64,000 nucleotides of DNA from Callaeas wilsoni (Eukaryota > Chordata > Aves > Passeriformes > Callaeidae). Both the position numbers and the translations under genes were made by a program. The stretch spans positions 62,001-126,000 of the forward strand of contig VWPU01012687.1 in NCBI GenBank assembly GCA_013398955.1. The letters run 5' to 3'. Of this stretch, positions 11,201 through 24,499 are shown piece by piece. How positions within the stretch are numbered: position 1 is the stretch's first letter; every line of letters begins with the position of its first letter. The notes under the pieces are model-generated. The model ran no database searches. It was not told the origin of the DNA and saw only the letters and a program-made list of their open reading frames with translations.

Positions 11201-14200
11201 ATATCCTTGCTCTGGAGATGGGGCTGTGTTCTGCCGGACTCTGCCCTTCAGCTCGATGGCCGCTTTGTTTGCCATGCCAGACACCAGTGTGGGGAAGTGT
11301 TTGCCTTTGCATTACATTCAGATAACTAAAATATTAGGGGCCCATCAGGAAAGTCTAGAGGAGTCTAAGGCAGTGCTGTGCCTGCCCTGAGCAGAAATAC
11401 GCTGGAAGGAAGGATCTGACCTTGAGAACAAGTTCATGCTGTGCTGTATTTCTCTACGATCGAAACGATTTGCTTTACCAGAGGGTAAACATTTTTGTTA
11501 CGTTCTTGGGAACCAGTCAGCACTTCTTTTATGACAATGCAAGTTTCCAGTTTGGGGTTTACTTAGGGGGGAAAAAACATCTTTTTGGTTTCATTTGGTT
11601 TGAGGTTTTTGTTTGTTTTGGAAGAACACTGCTTCCTTACAAGGGACCACAGAAATTCATTCTCCACAGCTGTGTGAAAGCCAAGCTGTGCAGAGAAAAC
11701 CTGTTCCAAGCACTTGTTGATGTTCATGCAGGCTCCTCTTTGTGTGATAGGACAAGCAGTGACCATGACAGAAGACTGTAATGACAACTCCTTGCATCAG
11801 TGTGATGTTATCATCACCATGAGGTTGAGCTGGTTGCCTTAAGTAGATGAAAAGCAGATAAGGAGTTTGGGAAAGACAATGCCAAGCATCACCACAGTGT
11901 GCTTAGTGTTAGTAACCTGTTTGCTGTCTACCATGCCACGGTGGTGTGAAATGAATCCCTGAACAGAGCTATGGAGTGCAGAGAGTGTATTGAATCTGTG
12001 CAATTTGCAGTGATGTCAAGAGTGTTGAGACAAAGATGGTCACGCCATGGTGTGGATTCATGAGCCAAAGGTGCAACTAATACAGTTTTGGCAGCCACAC
12101 TTAGTTATTTTACTTTCCTGTGTGATGTTAACAAGGTTACAACCCAACTGTGCCCTTATGTTGGATTCCCCAAGGTACTGCAGAGTTTGGTGTGGGCTTT
12201 CTGTCCACCCCCCTGCCCGAGGATCTGAGTATTGGTGTGTGTCTGAACAGTGAAAGGCAGCTGTTGATTGCACTGTGGACCTTGTGCTTGTCAGTGTGCT
12301 GTCCCCTCTGTCTCCCAAGGGAAGCTTGTCCTGATTTTGTGTGCAGAGCTTATCCTGGTTTCAGTGACAGTGAGACATTTCCCAGGGTCCATTAAACTGC
12401 TTTGGCTCTGAGTGGGCTTTCTCCAGTGTTCAGCTTCTTGTTCGTCATAGATGTCAGCTTGCATATACATCCTGGCTTAAGCGTTTTGCCGTGGTATAGC
12501 CCTTGCTGTAATGCAAATTTAGACTGGTTATCTGTGTTCCCTCCCAGCTGAAGCAGTGCAACCTCTGTCCACGGGTCAGCCCTCTTGGGAGCTGCCAAAG
12601 TGACCTCTTGGGAGTGATGGTGAGCACAGGGCTTCTTAAAAAGCAATCAAACATTTGAGGAGACATTGCACATCCTGGTTGAGTTCGGGTGAGCTCCATG
12701 CCTCAGATAGCTGGATCTCCACGGCTGTGCTATGGAAAAGCAGTGTGCTGCTTTTTCTGCACCAACACTTGACGTGTGGCTACTTCATTCCCATCTGTTA
12801 TCAGCCTATCTGACAGCACTAGACAAACCTAAGTGTGTAGGAACAGGCAAGCTCTGTCCAGGTATTTTATGTGGCTTGAGGAGAGACTCGGTTCTCCATG
12901 CATGTGTAACCAGTCTCAGAGGCTGAAGTCCTTCGCCAAGGCCTCCTTGCTCTGTGGGTCTTCTCTTTGTCACCTCTTGTTTATTTCCTCCTTGCTGTCA
13001 GCAGATCAGCAGGACACATTAACTGAAGCGTAATTCTGGTCTAGAGCTGGCTCCCATCCACGCGGTTGGACTGGCCTCACTTCACACAGCCGTGTACACA
13101 TGTCCAAAAATATTCTTCAACTTCAGCAAAGACATATGGAAGAGCAAAATATATTCATGCAATAGCAGTAGCAATAAGACTGACTGAGTTGTCTGAGTTG
13201 TCACAGGCTTTCTACAGACCTCTGCCTCTCAGGTGGAACTACATTCACCACTTACATGGATGCTTTACCTTGACTTACTGGAGGTTCGTTTCCAAATACA
13301 ATACAAGTATGAAATACAGGTATCCTCAAGTGGATTATTTTTCACAGAGGGGTTATTTTCTCTGCCTCTTACCTTTCTGAGTCTAATACCAATGAATTAG
13401 TAGCTAAGAAATATCAGGAGAAGACAGTGCTCCTGATTTTTCTCTAACATATGCTATGGTGAATTAGAAATAATTCTGTGGAAGGCAATGAAGTGGTAAT
13501 AAGTATGATAAATCATGGTGAATTAAGAAAAATGTGATTTTATATTTCACAGCACTTAGGCAAAAGCTTTACCCCTTGCAGTTTCTATGTGGATCTAGTC
13601 TAAAAGATGCTATGGTAAGATTTAGGCCCAAATTAGCATGTTTGAAGCCACAGCACCTTAGCTGAGCTGTGGAGTTTTCCATGTGCATACAAGCTCTTAG
13701 CCTGGGGCCAGTAAAAGACTAATTTTAACCCCAGCTAATTACAGGCTAAAATAAGACAAATTACCTTGCTTCAGTCTTCCAGTAAGTGCAAGGTGAATTA
13801 CCATGGCTCAACTGACCCGTGCAGTAGGATCCAGCTCCAGATTGTAAACACATTGTTGTAATATCTAAACCCCTTCTTTGCTTGATGGAGACCTAGGTAA
13901 TGCAATCAGTAGTCGGGAGCATTTCAGCTGATGTAACATTGCCTTTTCCTAAATATGAATAGGCCCGTGTTCATCCATCTTAGCGTGTTGTGCATGTTAG
14001 AGCCGCTCCAATCTCTGAGATGTCAGTTCATATCCCTTGACTGCCATTGGGACCATTTTTGGAACAAGGCTCTATAGATCCTGGGTAAGGGTATGAAATG
14101 CACTGAAACAGTGAGATGTGAAGTGCTCTTGCAGAGTACATTCATCTTGGATCTGTTTCCAAAGGGCTGCATTATCAGTGCTTTGCATCATTGGGGTCAA

Positions 14201-16855
14201 AACTGCAAGCAGCCTTTGTTGACTCACTGGACAGAATAAATCAGAGGCATACTGGAAGATACAATTTTTCATAAGATTATACTCCCATTGATCTTTCCTA
14301 CCTGTGATCATTTCTGTTACAGGGAGATGATGTATTATTGCATCTTAACTCCATGTCATAGGGATAGAACTGATGTGATTCTTTGTTGATAGATGGAGTG
14401 CAGAGAGCCAGAGACCAAGCACCCCAAAATGTGAGGCAAGCTGGTGAGACGTGATTGCCTGTACAAATGGGATCACCTGTTTAAATGGCCTGTGGGTGAT
14501 TTCTGTCTCAAAACAACTCAAATGTTTCACTGGCGCAGATCACCATCCCCAACAGACATTTTGAACACATATTCAGACCCTACTTTGGAAGTTAGAAGAG
14601 TGTAAGGATTTGAATGTGGTTTGTGGTGTGCTGGTGGTGAACAATGGAGAATGAGCCCAGTGGTATTCAATTTCCTAGCAGAGAACAAATATATCGGTTC
14701 TCCATAAAGTTCCACATGAATTAGCACGGAGCAAGAAAATGAACTCAGATCCTGTGCCTTCTAAACCCTTTCTTTAACAGCAGTTTAGCATAAGTGGCAA
14801 CCAGATGAGAAGAAAGCAAAGCATGGCTTGTAAGGAGGTGGCAAAATCTACAGCACCTTCTCCTCTTGGAGAAGATTGCAGCGATGGTACCCAGGCTGGT
14901 GGTGATCTCTGCTGGTGAGTCTGCACAGCACAGCATGGAACAATGCTGGGAGCCATCTGGGAGCCACGAGAGTGTCAGGGGAAGCTAGTATGGAAAATGT
15001 GGTGGTTGAACCTTTCCATACATTATTTTCTAATTGAACATTGTCATTTTGTTTGCTGTCATACAGCCTTAATGTCCACAGACTTTTTCCCTAGGACTTA
15101 GTGATGGGGGGGTCATTCTCAGAGCTTGTAATTTGTTTCCCTACAAACAATTTATAACGTTTCCCCATTTAATCTGGAGAAATTCAGCTAATATGTAATA
15201 CGTACATCACCAAAGAACTGTGGTGCTTCCTCACATTTGATGACTATGAGTAGAGTTCCTTAAGCCTTATCCGTTAGTATCATTTGGCTGTTTGACAACT
15301 CCACTCTCTCATGGGATGAGTAAATATCAGTGTGTTCCCAGGAAGATTAACCAGGAAAATGATTGAGGGGAAAGAAAAAAACCAACACAACAAACAACAT
15401 TTCAGCATGTTGCACTTTGACTGCCCTCCAGACTTCCCTTAGACTTGGTAGCCTTTATTTTTAAGGTGCTTTAATTTGCCTACAGTCATAAAATCCTGGA
15501 GCGTCTAAAAAAAGTTGGGGTATTTTTCTCAGTAAAGCAGCTAATTTGAGGAAGGATTTAGCACTTTGAATAAAAATCCTTGGTCTTCTAAGGAAAGAAA
15601 TGCGTAAAAACACAGTCAATCTTTGCCTGCAACAACATAGACTATATCTTGCTTGATTAAAGTCAAGCTCACTGCACTTGAACAGTAATGAAGTGTGGAC
15701 TACCAGATAGGGATGAAAACAGTTCCTGTCCACTGCAACCCTGTGAACTTCAGTGAAGTCAGATTTCCCCTCAGCATTCCTGGAAGGAGGGATTTACTTC
15801 ATTTTAGTAATCAGAAACTTGGGCCATTTGTCTCAGTTGTTTTTCTAGACTATCTCTGCAGTCAGAGAGACTGTGCATTCAGAAAGTGCCTGACCTAGTC
15901 TTCAGGTGGATTGAATTGCCCTTGGGAGGTGCTCCTGTCCACACTGGCTGAAGAAGTGTAGTGCCAGGGCAAGGATGGAGGCTCAGTCCCATGCTAGATG
16001 TTGGCACACTCTGCAGGGCTGTTTAATTATGGAAAGAGAACTGGAAAGCAGCAAAGGCAGGGTGCCAAGGTGGCAGAGCTAAGCACAGGCCTCGCCATTG
16101 CTCCTCTTTTTGTAGCCTTTTCAAGGGTTCTTTGGAGCATGTCTCCTTCACACTGAATGTTGCTTCTCCCTGTGTCACAGTGAGGCCCATATTGTCCACT
16201 TCTGCTGCGGGTACACTGGCCTTTCTCTTCTTCCATGATCTGCTTTGCAAAAAGAGCTTGGGCAACACTGCTCCTCAGGCAGGGAGAGACTGTGACAGGT
16301 CTCAGGGACCTCTTAAACACAGAAACTTTTCGGTGACTTGGTCAGCTTGATGTCTCATTAGCCGGGTTTTGGCTCATATGGTCCATCCAAACTCTCCTAT
16401 GTGTTTAGAAATGTGAGTCTTGGGCAGCTGCTTTACTTGGCTTTAAAACCCAGCTCACTGTTGCTGATACTAAGGAAACATGAAGCACTAGCAACGTGGA
16501 GGGCTTCGTTTTACAGACACTTGTCTTTCCTTTTGCACTTGCAGCAAAGACTCAGGATCCAGCCTTTTAAATTGAGTTTCCTAACTGCATTTCATTGTAC
16601 ATGAATTAAAATAGGCTTCTCAAATACAGTGAAGTGATCAATGGCATCTGACTCTACAGGCTTCTGAGATCCAGTTTACATAAAATTGCTCTACATACAC
16701 CAGCTAATGCCTGCCATTAACACCAGCTGAGGACTCTTTACTTCATTACCGAAACATGATAATGGCATGCTCCCACTTCCCCGGTCATTTTATCCAAGGA
16801 ATACAAAGATCTCTCCTTATATTCATGAGTTTATCAGCATGACACCCTCAGCAAG
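8221..16855. other. Anonymous noncoding DNA
   Basis: This 8.6 kb holds no recognisable exon, RNA gene or named repeat. Overlapping open frames near 10.9-11.3 kb (up to 126 codons, both strands) reflect a locally GC-richer segment and show no domain. A good donor-like GGTAAGT occurs at about 10272 but has no convincing exon in front of it. Confidence 0.6.
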
Positions 16856-16860
16856 TTTGT

Positions 16861-16978
16861 CAAGATGTAAAATGAGGCATGGAGAACCTAAAAGATCTAC
16901 CCACATTCACCCTGTGCAAACTGGGATTGAACTGGAAATGCCACCTACCTTGTCCCTGCTTGTTAGGAACTGCCTCAC
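16861..16978 (-). repeat. MIR-type SINE, old copy
   Basis: The plus strand reads, in order, 'gatgtaaaatgaggcatgga', a degenerate middle, then 'aactgggattgaactgg' and 'ttaggaactgcctca'. This is the antisense order of a MIR element: the 'ctgtaaaat-gaggca' tail, then the inverted tRNA-like B-box region around 'gggattgaac'. The SINE would therefore be on the minus strand. Divergence is high, as expected for an amniote-age family. The assignment rests on remembered consensus wording. Confidence 0.55.
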
Positions 16979-17035
16979 CTAAAGTAACATGACTACACAC
17001 AAAAGTATAGCTCTTCGAGTTTTTTGTTATTTGTT

Positions 17036-17096
17036 TGAATTTGGTTGGTTGGTTGGTTTTTTGGGGGGGTAGTTGGTTTTGTTTGTTTGTTTTTAT
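17036..17096. repeat. GGTT/GTTT simple repeat with G-run
   Basis: Four GGTT units begin at 17043, followed by T6, a run of seven G at 17063-17069, and then three GTTT units. GGTT repeats with the nearby G7 run could form a two-tier G-quadruplex. This is low-complexity DNA with no coding content. Confidence 0.8.
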
Positions 17097-17765
17097 GGCA
17101 GTGCTACTAATGTTTAGAAAGATCACTTTTCAGCTACTAGGTCATGTCTTTTGCACTTGCAGCTAGCAAGGAGTTGGCACACTGGAACACCAAGCTGAGT
17201 CATTTCTTCTTAGGTTTCTTCTCAGGATGACACACTTAGTTTTGCTCCTGAAATGCATAAACCAACCTGGGACTCCAGGGAGTGCTGGGCTTTGAAATTA
17301 AGAGAGAGGAAAGAGAGGACTTGGGCTTTTCCTTGGCATGCAAGCTTTTTGTCAGGTAGGAAACAATTTGTATGACTTCAGGAAATGCCCCAGTTTAAGA
17401 AGGGGAGGTTCAGGAGTCAAATCTGTACTTTTTGTTATTAAATGGAGTGTGCACATCTGGCTTTGTGAGAGGGTCAGGAACATGGATGCTACCTCTCTAG
17501 TGCAACTGATGGTTAAAACTGTACAGTCTAAACAAAACCACTCATTAGCCCAGGCAATTTCCTCCTGGTCACAGCAAAGGTTTCAAACTCAGACTGGGAG
17601 AAAGCCCTGTACAACAGATGTAAACCTCTCTGCTCATTGCCTCTCCAGCAAAGGAAAGCCCTGTCTCATCTCAAGGCAAGATCATCAACTTCTGAATCAG
17701 ATACTTGTATAGCCCTCTCCTGCAAACCTTCAACAAGATTCCTAATCTTCTGAAGGCAGCCTGTC

Positions 17766-17805
17766 CTATGGTACTTAACTGTGTTTCAGTTTCCTGTGGT
17801 GGCTT
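17766..17805 (+). repeat. Possible MIR scrap
   Basis: The phrase 'gtacttaactgtgtttcagt' followed by 'ttcctgtggt' resembles the 'cttaacctctctgtgcctca' then 'gtttcctcatctg' part of MIR. Only about 40 bp match and the tRNA-like head is not visible, so chance similarity is possible. Confidence 0.3.
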
Positions 17806-18254
17806 GGGACAAGATTAAAAGAAATTATAGGATATTACATTTCAGAGAGTAGGTTTATGGGAGGTTTTACTCATTCACTTATTTCACATGGAAACAAGGC
17901 TCTAAGTATTGGTGATTCCAAACTATTAAGGTGTAAGGGTGCTTTTTCTGGGTACATGCATTTACCTTTATCAGAACATTAGAAAAAGTTGCATCGATAT
18001 CCAAAGTTATTATGATAAATATAGGTATAAACTTTGTAAAGAGGTTTCTCTGTATCTTCTAATTTTCCACCAGCAGCTTCCTTGTCTGTACTGTGAACTT
18101 AAGTAAATTTGAGGTAATTTTTTAAATGGGTGTGTTTAGTAAGAGGATATCTAATGGTTTTTAATACATCTTTCATGCAATATGTACATTAATTTTTAAA
18201 TGAAACAGTTATGTGGAGAAGGTAGCAATTGCCATTTAAGGAGAAAGGGGTGTT

Positions 18255-18271
18255 ATTCACTTCAAGTGAAT
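18255..18271. promoter_or_regulatory. Palindromic NKX2-like double site
   Basis: ATTCACTT, one C, then AAGTGAAT is a perfect 17-bp palindrome. Its core CACTTCAAGTG contains two back-to-back copies of the NKX2-family homeodomain motif (CACTT/AAGTG). The flanks are AT-rich and a TCAATTAG homeodomain site lies about 30 bp downstream. Binding is inferred from motif knowledge only. Confidence 0.35.
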
Positions 18272-20085
18272 TACTTTTCACATTCTGCTGCATTACACAG
18301 TCAATTAGACACCAAAAAAATAGCAAGTATTTGCAAGAAAACTTCTTCACGCTGAGTTAGACTGGGAGTTAATTATTGATTGGAAATACAGGAGGAAGAC
18401 TGTGACCCCTCCAGGCAGGACATAAGCACCGGCAGGTCTGTATCTGTCATCAGGCATCCTCTCTGGCATGTGATGATGGAGCCCCAAAGCCAAGTCTCTA
18501 CCCAGTCTCCTCCCTTCAGTAGGACAGTAAGGCCTGAGGAGCACAGAGGACTTGTGGCTGTGCCACCTAAAAATGCACAAACTCTCACCTGTGAAGATGA
18601 AATGGCAGACCCTTGGTGCCATCACAGTGATGGGACCAGTGCCTTTTTTATGGGATTTAGCCATTCCTGCAAAGGTTTAGGGTCACTTCTACCCCTCTCT
18701 CAGGCTGAACAAGGACATGAAGCAATTGTTTTCACTTCAGCTTCGAGTCACTCTCTAGCCTGGGTGGCCTGGATTTGGCTTTGACTGTAGACTCACAAAA
18801 TGCGAATTTAACCTTTGCACGTTCAAGGATGCATAGTTCATTTAAATGAAGAGCTGCGCTCTCTTTCCTTAACATTTTGGAGCAAACTTTCTGTTGGGAG
18901 GTGATGGATGCCAGTGCAGAAGGACCTGGAAAGGGCACTGGCACCTGGTGGTACCAGGATGCTGTCCCACACAGGTGTTGTCTTGCTGGTGAGGACCACC
19001 CCAGTCCCAGTCCTCCTGACCACAGGAGCAGGTCTGGCATGTGAGGTATAGTGAGCACAGCTGGTTGGATTTATTGACTTCATTTAGGCTGTGGTGAGGC
19101 ACAGGAATGCACCACAGAGACCTCCAGACAGCATTGCTCACGCAGCTTGCGTGCCTTATGAAGCCTTTTCCCATTTCTTGACTCTCCTTTTTATCACTGT
19201 TTCTCATCCCTGTTCTTCTCCGTAGTAAACCACCCAACCCTAGTCACTTTTCCCCTTCTTGGTTGCATCCCACAGGGGCAGATGGGCTTTGCAGGCAGCA
19301 TAAATCTGGAAATGGTATCAAGCTGCCAGCTGAGGAATAAAGCATCACCATTTTTTGATGCATGAAGCCAGACTTTGCTCACTTCAGTATTTGTCAAAGC
19401 ATCTAGAAAATGACTCATTTTTTTTTTTTCTAGCTCTCTACAGAAGCAACTGTTGGACTACATCCCTGTGTCAAGCATTGGCCAGATCTTTCACAATATT
19501 GTTTACAGCTCATTTTTAGGCTTGTTTCATGCAGTGAGTCCTTGTGTTATTTCAGACAGCGGCAGGTGAAGTACAGAAGGGAAGAAAAGATTAAAACTTC
19601 TGGAGGAGCACTCTGCTGCATTGTTGCTTAGCCATGCATGTGGTACAGCTAAAAATAACAGCTAATGGAATGGGAAGCCAAGATGATCTGTTGACTTATA
19701 ATGTTTTTTTCCTGGTTTATTGCTTGAGTGCCTTGCCCATTGAAATTTGACATTGCAGCCCAACTGCCATTAGATAATCAAAGAATACTCTTCTTTTCCT
19801 TACTGTACAAGGCTCTTAATTTTCTTTGCAAGAGCCATTCTTTTCTAATATCATTTAGGCAAATTAGAGAGATGACTTCTAAACTAATCAAAGCATTTCA
19901 TTCTCTTCCAGTGATAGTTACAAGATGATATATATAGGCTAAGGAGCAGTGTAAGGGATACACGTTCTAATCTGACCTGGATCTAAGAAATTTACTTTGT
20001 CTGGATTTATAGTTCTTTTTTGATTTGAGTTTGTATCATTGATCTGCATCAAGAAACTTGGAGATAATACATGTAGGTGTTCAGG

Positions 20086-20132
<47 letters not shown>
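20086..20132. repeat. (CTTT)n microsatellite, about 12 units
   Basis: An uninterrupted tetranucleotide tract of 47 bp. Its purity and length suggest it is variable between individuals. Confidence 0.97.
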
Positions 20133-22740
20133 GATTCAGAATTAATCCTAAAGTCCGCTTTACAAAAGGATTTGGTACTAGTAAAAGAAAAAAAAATAAG
20201 ACTATTGATCTCTTTGCATATTTTTTACTTTTAAAGGCACAGTAGATTGTACACTGAGAAAGTAATATTTTACATGGTTTGTAGAAAATAAATCTGTTTT
20301 ATCACTGCAATAAAAAAGGAGCCAGATGTTTAGAGGAACATGTTCCATATGGAAGAGGCTTAAAATTGTGGAACTTGCTAAAACCATGCAAAGCTGCAAT
20401 TATGGAGAAAACAGGAAGGCAGCTTCCTCCCTGAATGTACACCATTTCCCAAGGAGGAAGCAAGCCTTTTTTCTCTGCTCTTTGTTGATTTTGAAGCAGT
20501 GAGACAACTACTAAGTCATGACCGTAAAAGGCTTATGCTGGCAGTGACATCAGTAGTAAAACCACCCTTCTTTCCTCCCCACAACAACTCTAACTACACT
20601 TTAGAGAGACTTCTGCTTCCCCTATAAAAGGGTGGAGGATGCATGGATTTCTTTGTTTTGTGTCCAGGACCCTATCTAACGTAGGGGTATTGGCACTGTC
20701 ACTTTTATGAACATATTTCCAGCTTTGCAGAAAGATGAGATGCCTCCTAAATTTTCATGCAACTAAACGAAGAACCTCCTTAATTAACTCATTTGATTTC
20801 ACTTTATGACCCAAACCCATTGTGCTGAGGTGTGGCCTGCTACATCTCCAAGCATGCCTTGCTGCCTGCTCATCTAGGTGGAAGTGTGCTGGCTGGCTTT
20901 AACTCACTGAACACCACAGGTTTATTGCTTAAAACGTTGTTTAAGAGGGGGAGGAACAACATGGCACTATACTATGGAGAGCCTATGATAGCATTTACTT
21001 TTCAATGGGGGCTGAAAGCAGCCCAAGTGCTGCTAGAGGAGAGCAGTGGTGATCCCTTGCTTTCAGAGGACCTGCATGCTCCTCTGCTGAACATTTCTGA
21101 GTGAGGCTGGATGCTGATGTTGTCAGCAGTTAGTATTTAATCCAAAAGCCCACAGCATTTTGCTCCGGTCCCTAGGCCGATTCCATGAGAAATTGAGGCT
21201 TTGAATTCGCAACATGCACTGAACTCATCATCATGCTGCGCTGGGTGCTGTAACATGGACAGTGCTGCATCTTCACCTTATCTGTAAAATCAGGCTCTTG
21301 TTAGCACAGTCTGCTGTTATCTAATTTGGAAGTGCCATAGGTACGTGTGAGGAGAGAAGGAAGCCCACTAAATCCTGACTCTGTAAATCAGAGTCGAATC
21401 TTGCATTTAAAAGCATGTCATGAAGCATTTGATTTCTGCCTGTCATTGTAGTTTTATGTTTTGAGCAGAAAAAGGAGGCAAAATATGACCGAAAGTTGAT
21501 CTTTGTGCAAATACATCCCAAGAGGCCAGTAACAAAAATCCCAAATTGGTTGTGCTGCAGCTACCTTTGGTCTTTAGTTTTCTCTATATCTTTCTAACTT
21601 TGGGAACTTTATCCTTTGCCTTGTGAATATTTTCATTACCCCTGCATTTCCTTTACAACATTTTTGCTGGGCAGTCCTGACTACTGTATTTGGAAGAGGG
21701 AATATTTTCCCACTTATAGCCTGTGCAGTGGATATCTTCCCTTGTGGTGGATTCTCTCATCTTACTTCTAGGCACTGCTTGTTCTTGATTACATGTTTCA
21801 TTTCTAGCCCTGAGTTTTACCTGCCTCCTTGATGGGTGTGTTCCTGAGTGCTACACCTTGCAAACTGGTGACCATAAAGTGTACGTGAAATTATAGCAGA
21901 GATGGGGAGATGGGTGAAAGTAAGACTTGATGCTCATGCTTGAGAAGGTGTAAGTGGCTTTTTGAATCATGCAGTCACAAGACGAGGTGTAATTTCATGA
22001 GTCACCACCAGCAGCATCTGACTTGCTTCTCTCCTCCACCTGGGGCACCCGCTGGTCTCTCCTGAGGACACCAGTGAACTGAAATCTTTGGGTTCAGTAT
22101 AGGAGGATTTGGGCAACGATAAACCAGAAGATCAAATTAGATGATTCAAGAGTCATTTTTATAATCACCAGCGCTTGCAGGGAAGGGTGATATGGTTGTG
22201 GAAAGGGGACAATGTGAAGCGTCATCAACCTCAGCTCAGTTTAACTAAGATCATTTCTGTTTCTAGCTTGTTCTTTCACACCAAACCAGCTGCATTCATG
22301 GGATTTGGAGAATGTGCTGCTGCACTGCACTGGAAGTTTTGGCAGTTCTTTTAGTACCCATTAACAGGCTTAAGAGATAGGCCAGCAAGGAACCAGGATG
22401 ACATCCTCCGGAGCACAGGGCTTCAAAGCAAATGGCTCCCCCCTCTCTCCTCCCCCTCTCCCCTCAAAGGGCAGCGCCTCAATGATTTTGGAGTTATAGG
22501 TTTTGCAGCTGCAGTGAAAAAAAAAGTGCTGCAAGTTGTAAGGAAGCAAGAAGTACTTGTGAGATCAGAGCAGAGTGATTTATGAAACGGTGAAAGGAAA
22601 AGATGTAGCAGCTTGAAATTCTCATGCACACATTTCTAGATGATAAAGCTTTTTGGTGGGGAAATAGTTTTTAAAATCCTCACCTTTTCTTCTTCCTCTG
22701 TGAGCTGACTCTATGCCATGCAACAGAAGCAAAGGCCATG
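20133..22740. other. Anonymous noncoding DNA
   Basis: Nothing nameable. A phrase 'cttatctgtaaaatcaggct' near 21280 faintly recalls a MIR tail but is too short to call. Open frames are at most about 90 codons. Confidence 0.6.
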
Positions 22741-24460
22741 TAAACCCTTTTTTCCCTTTACCTCATCATCTCTGCCTTTCCCAAATGCCTATGAAAACAT
22801 TATTTTCCCCTCTTTACCATTTTCATTTTTAAATCTTTAATATAGAATTAGCTATAACATTTTTATTCTTCATATATGTTCCATTTATGAACATAAATTC
22901 ACTCCTTCAAGGATTTTTTTCATAGCCAGTGGTAGAAAGAAAGACACAACAATTTGAAGCTCGTATTGTTGGGGGTTTTTATAAATTCTCTCTTATGTAT
23001 CTGCTGGCTGCACTAGAAATTTTGCCTCTTTTATAAGCTAAAGGTTTGCCCATATTAATGTATATATGTAAGACAGAATGAGTTAAAGTACTGGTCACAA
23101 TTGTTATTTAAATCAGCAAGTAAAAACCTTTAATTTAAATAATCTTTTTTAGTCTTGGTTTGCTTTGTATAATTTAGATATTTCCCAAATGAAAAAATTG
23201 AAGTCTTTATTTCACAACTGCTAAAATACATTGAAGCTAAAAATGGATTTTACACTAAAACTGAGGGAGTTTTAACAATTTGGAGGATTTATAATACATA
23301 CAGATTGAAGCCATAGAATACCTTACCAGATATATATTCAGATTTCAATACTACCTATAAGAGATAGCACTATGAAATAAAGCCATTTTTATTATTGACA
23401 TTTTTCTGGTAATTATATCAAATGGCACATGCACAGAGTCAGAATACAAAATTACATTTAGAACACCATAATAAATTTCCTGTTATTAAGGGAATATGAT
23501 AGGTAATTAGAAAATAAGTATGTCAAAACTAATCTATTTTTTAAAAACTGCTTAATGTATTAAATGATAGAAAACATTTCTTTAGGGATGGGATTGGGCA
23601 GATTATTTCAGGCTGTCTTGTCCTTCAGTTTTGAACTCGTGGGTGAAAATATCTTGTATATAGTTTTTATTCCTAGACTAGAGAGGGAAAATTGATTTGC
23701 TGGTTTTTTTATTTCTCAGGTGGTGTCTTAGCATTGAGTGAAGTAATTACTGTACTGAACTAAGCTGAAGGAACTGAGAGCAAGAAGTGCTTTCTGCACC
23801 TGCAGAACAAGTTGCAGCTGTCAAGTGCTGGTTTATCACTTCAGCAAATTCTTGTTCCAGGTGCTCAGCAAGTGACTTCCCCGAAGCCTGTTGTTTTACT
23901 TTCTTAAAACTTCAGTAACAGCATGCACTGCCTGAATGCTATTTGTGTTTAATTTAAATTATAGAAATAGATTGCTTCAGTCTCGCATAAAAGATTTCAA
24001 GATTTTAAATGTAACATAAACATGTTTATTCTTAAAGAAAAGCACACTGTATTTAAATTTGATTTAAAAAGCAACACTATCTGAATAAAGTGAGTGATAA
24101 AGGTACAAAAATTCCCAATAACTTACACATTCCCTTTAAAAAAGAGAATGAAATAACATTTTTCTTGAAAATATTCTTTAAAATGTAGCTTAAGCCAATA
24201 GAAGGAATGTGTGAGTTACTGAATAATTTTGTGTCTCCTTTAATCAGTTTATTAATAGATTATTAAAATTTTAAATCAGTTTTTGAAGTACCCAGTGGCC
24301 TCTTGGCTATGATTTAGAGAAAAAAAATGAAAAAATAACTTGAAAATACTCTTGTTTTGAGGAAATAGATTGAGAGAATTCAGATGATAGTTTGAAGAAC
24401 ATTCCCCCCACTACATGTGCTGAAAGTGAGCCCTAATTTCAGATTTTTCTTTGAGTCTTT
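22741..24460. other. Long AT-rich block
   Basis: About 1.7 kb with strongly raised A+T, many TAAT, TTTAAA and AATAAA words, few CpGs and almost no open frame over 60 codons. No repeat family is recognised. The extended, fairly even AT-richness resembles either a conserved noncoding block or a matrix-attachment-type region. Neither can be shown from one sequence. Its right edge meets the GC-richer folded segment at 24.5 kb. Confidence 0.5.
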
Positions 24461-24499
24461 TTTCTTGTAAGAAGTCATGAATTCATCTGACTACAACAA

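Larger units (their letters stand above)
17097..20085. other. Anonymous noncoding DNA
   Basis: No named gene. The longest frame is 134 codons (18380-18784 plus), unrecognised. Short items inside it, a possible MIR scrap and an NKX2-like palindrome, are listed separately. Confidence 0.6.

Noticed and set aside
21240..21310. Possible MIR tail ('cttatctgtaaaatcaggct')
   Set aside because: The matching part is too short and no head region is visible.
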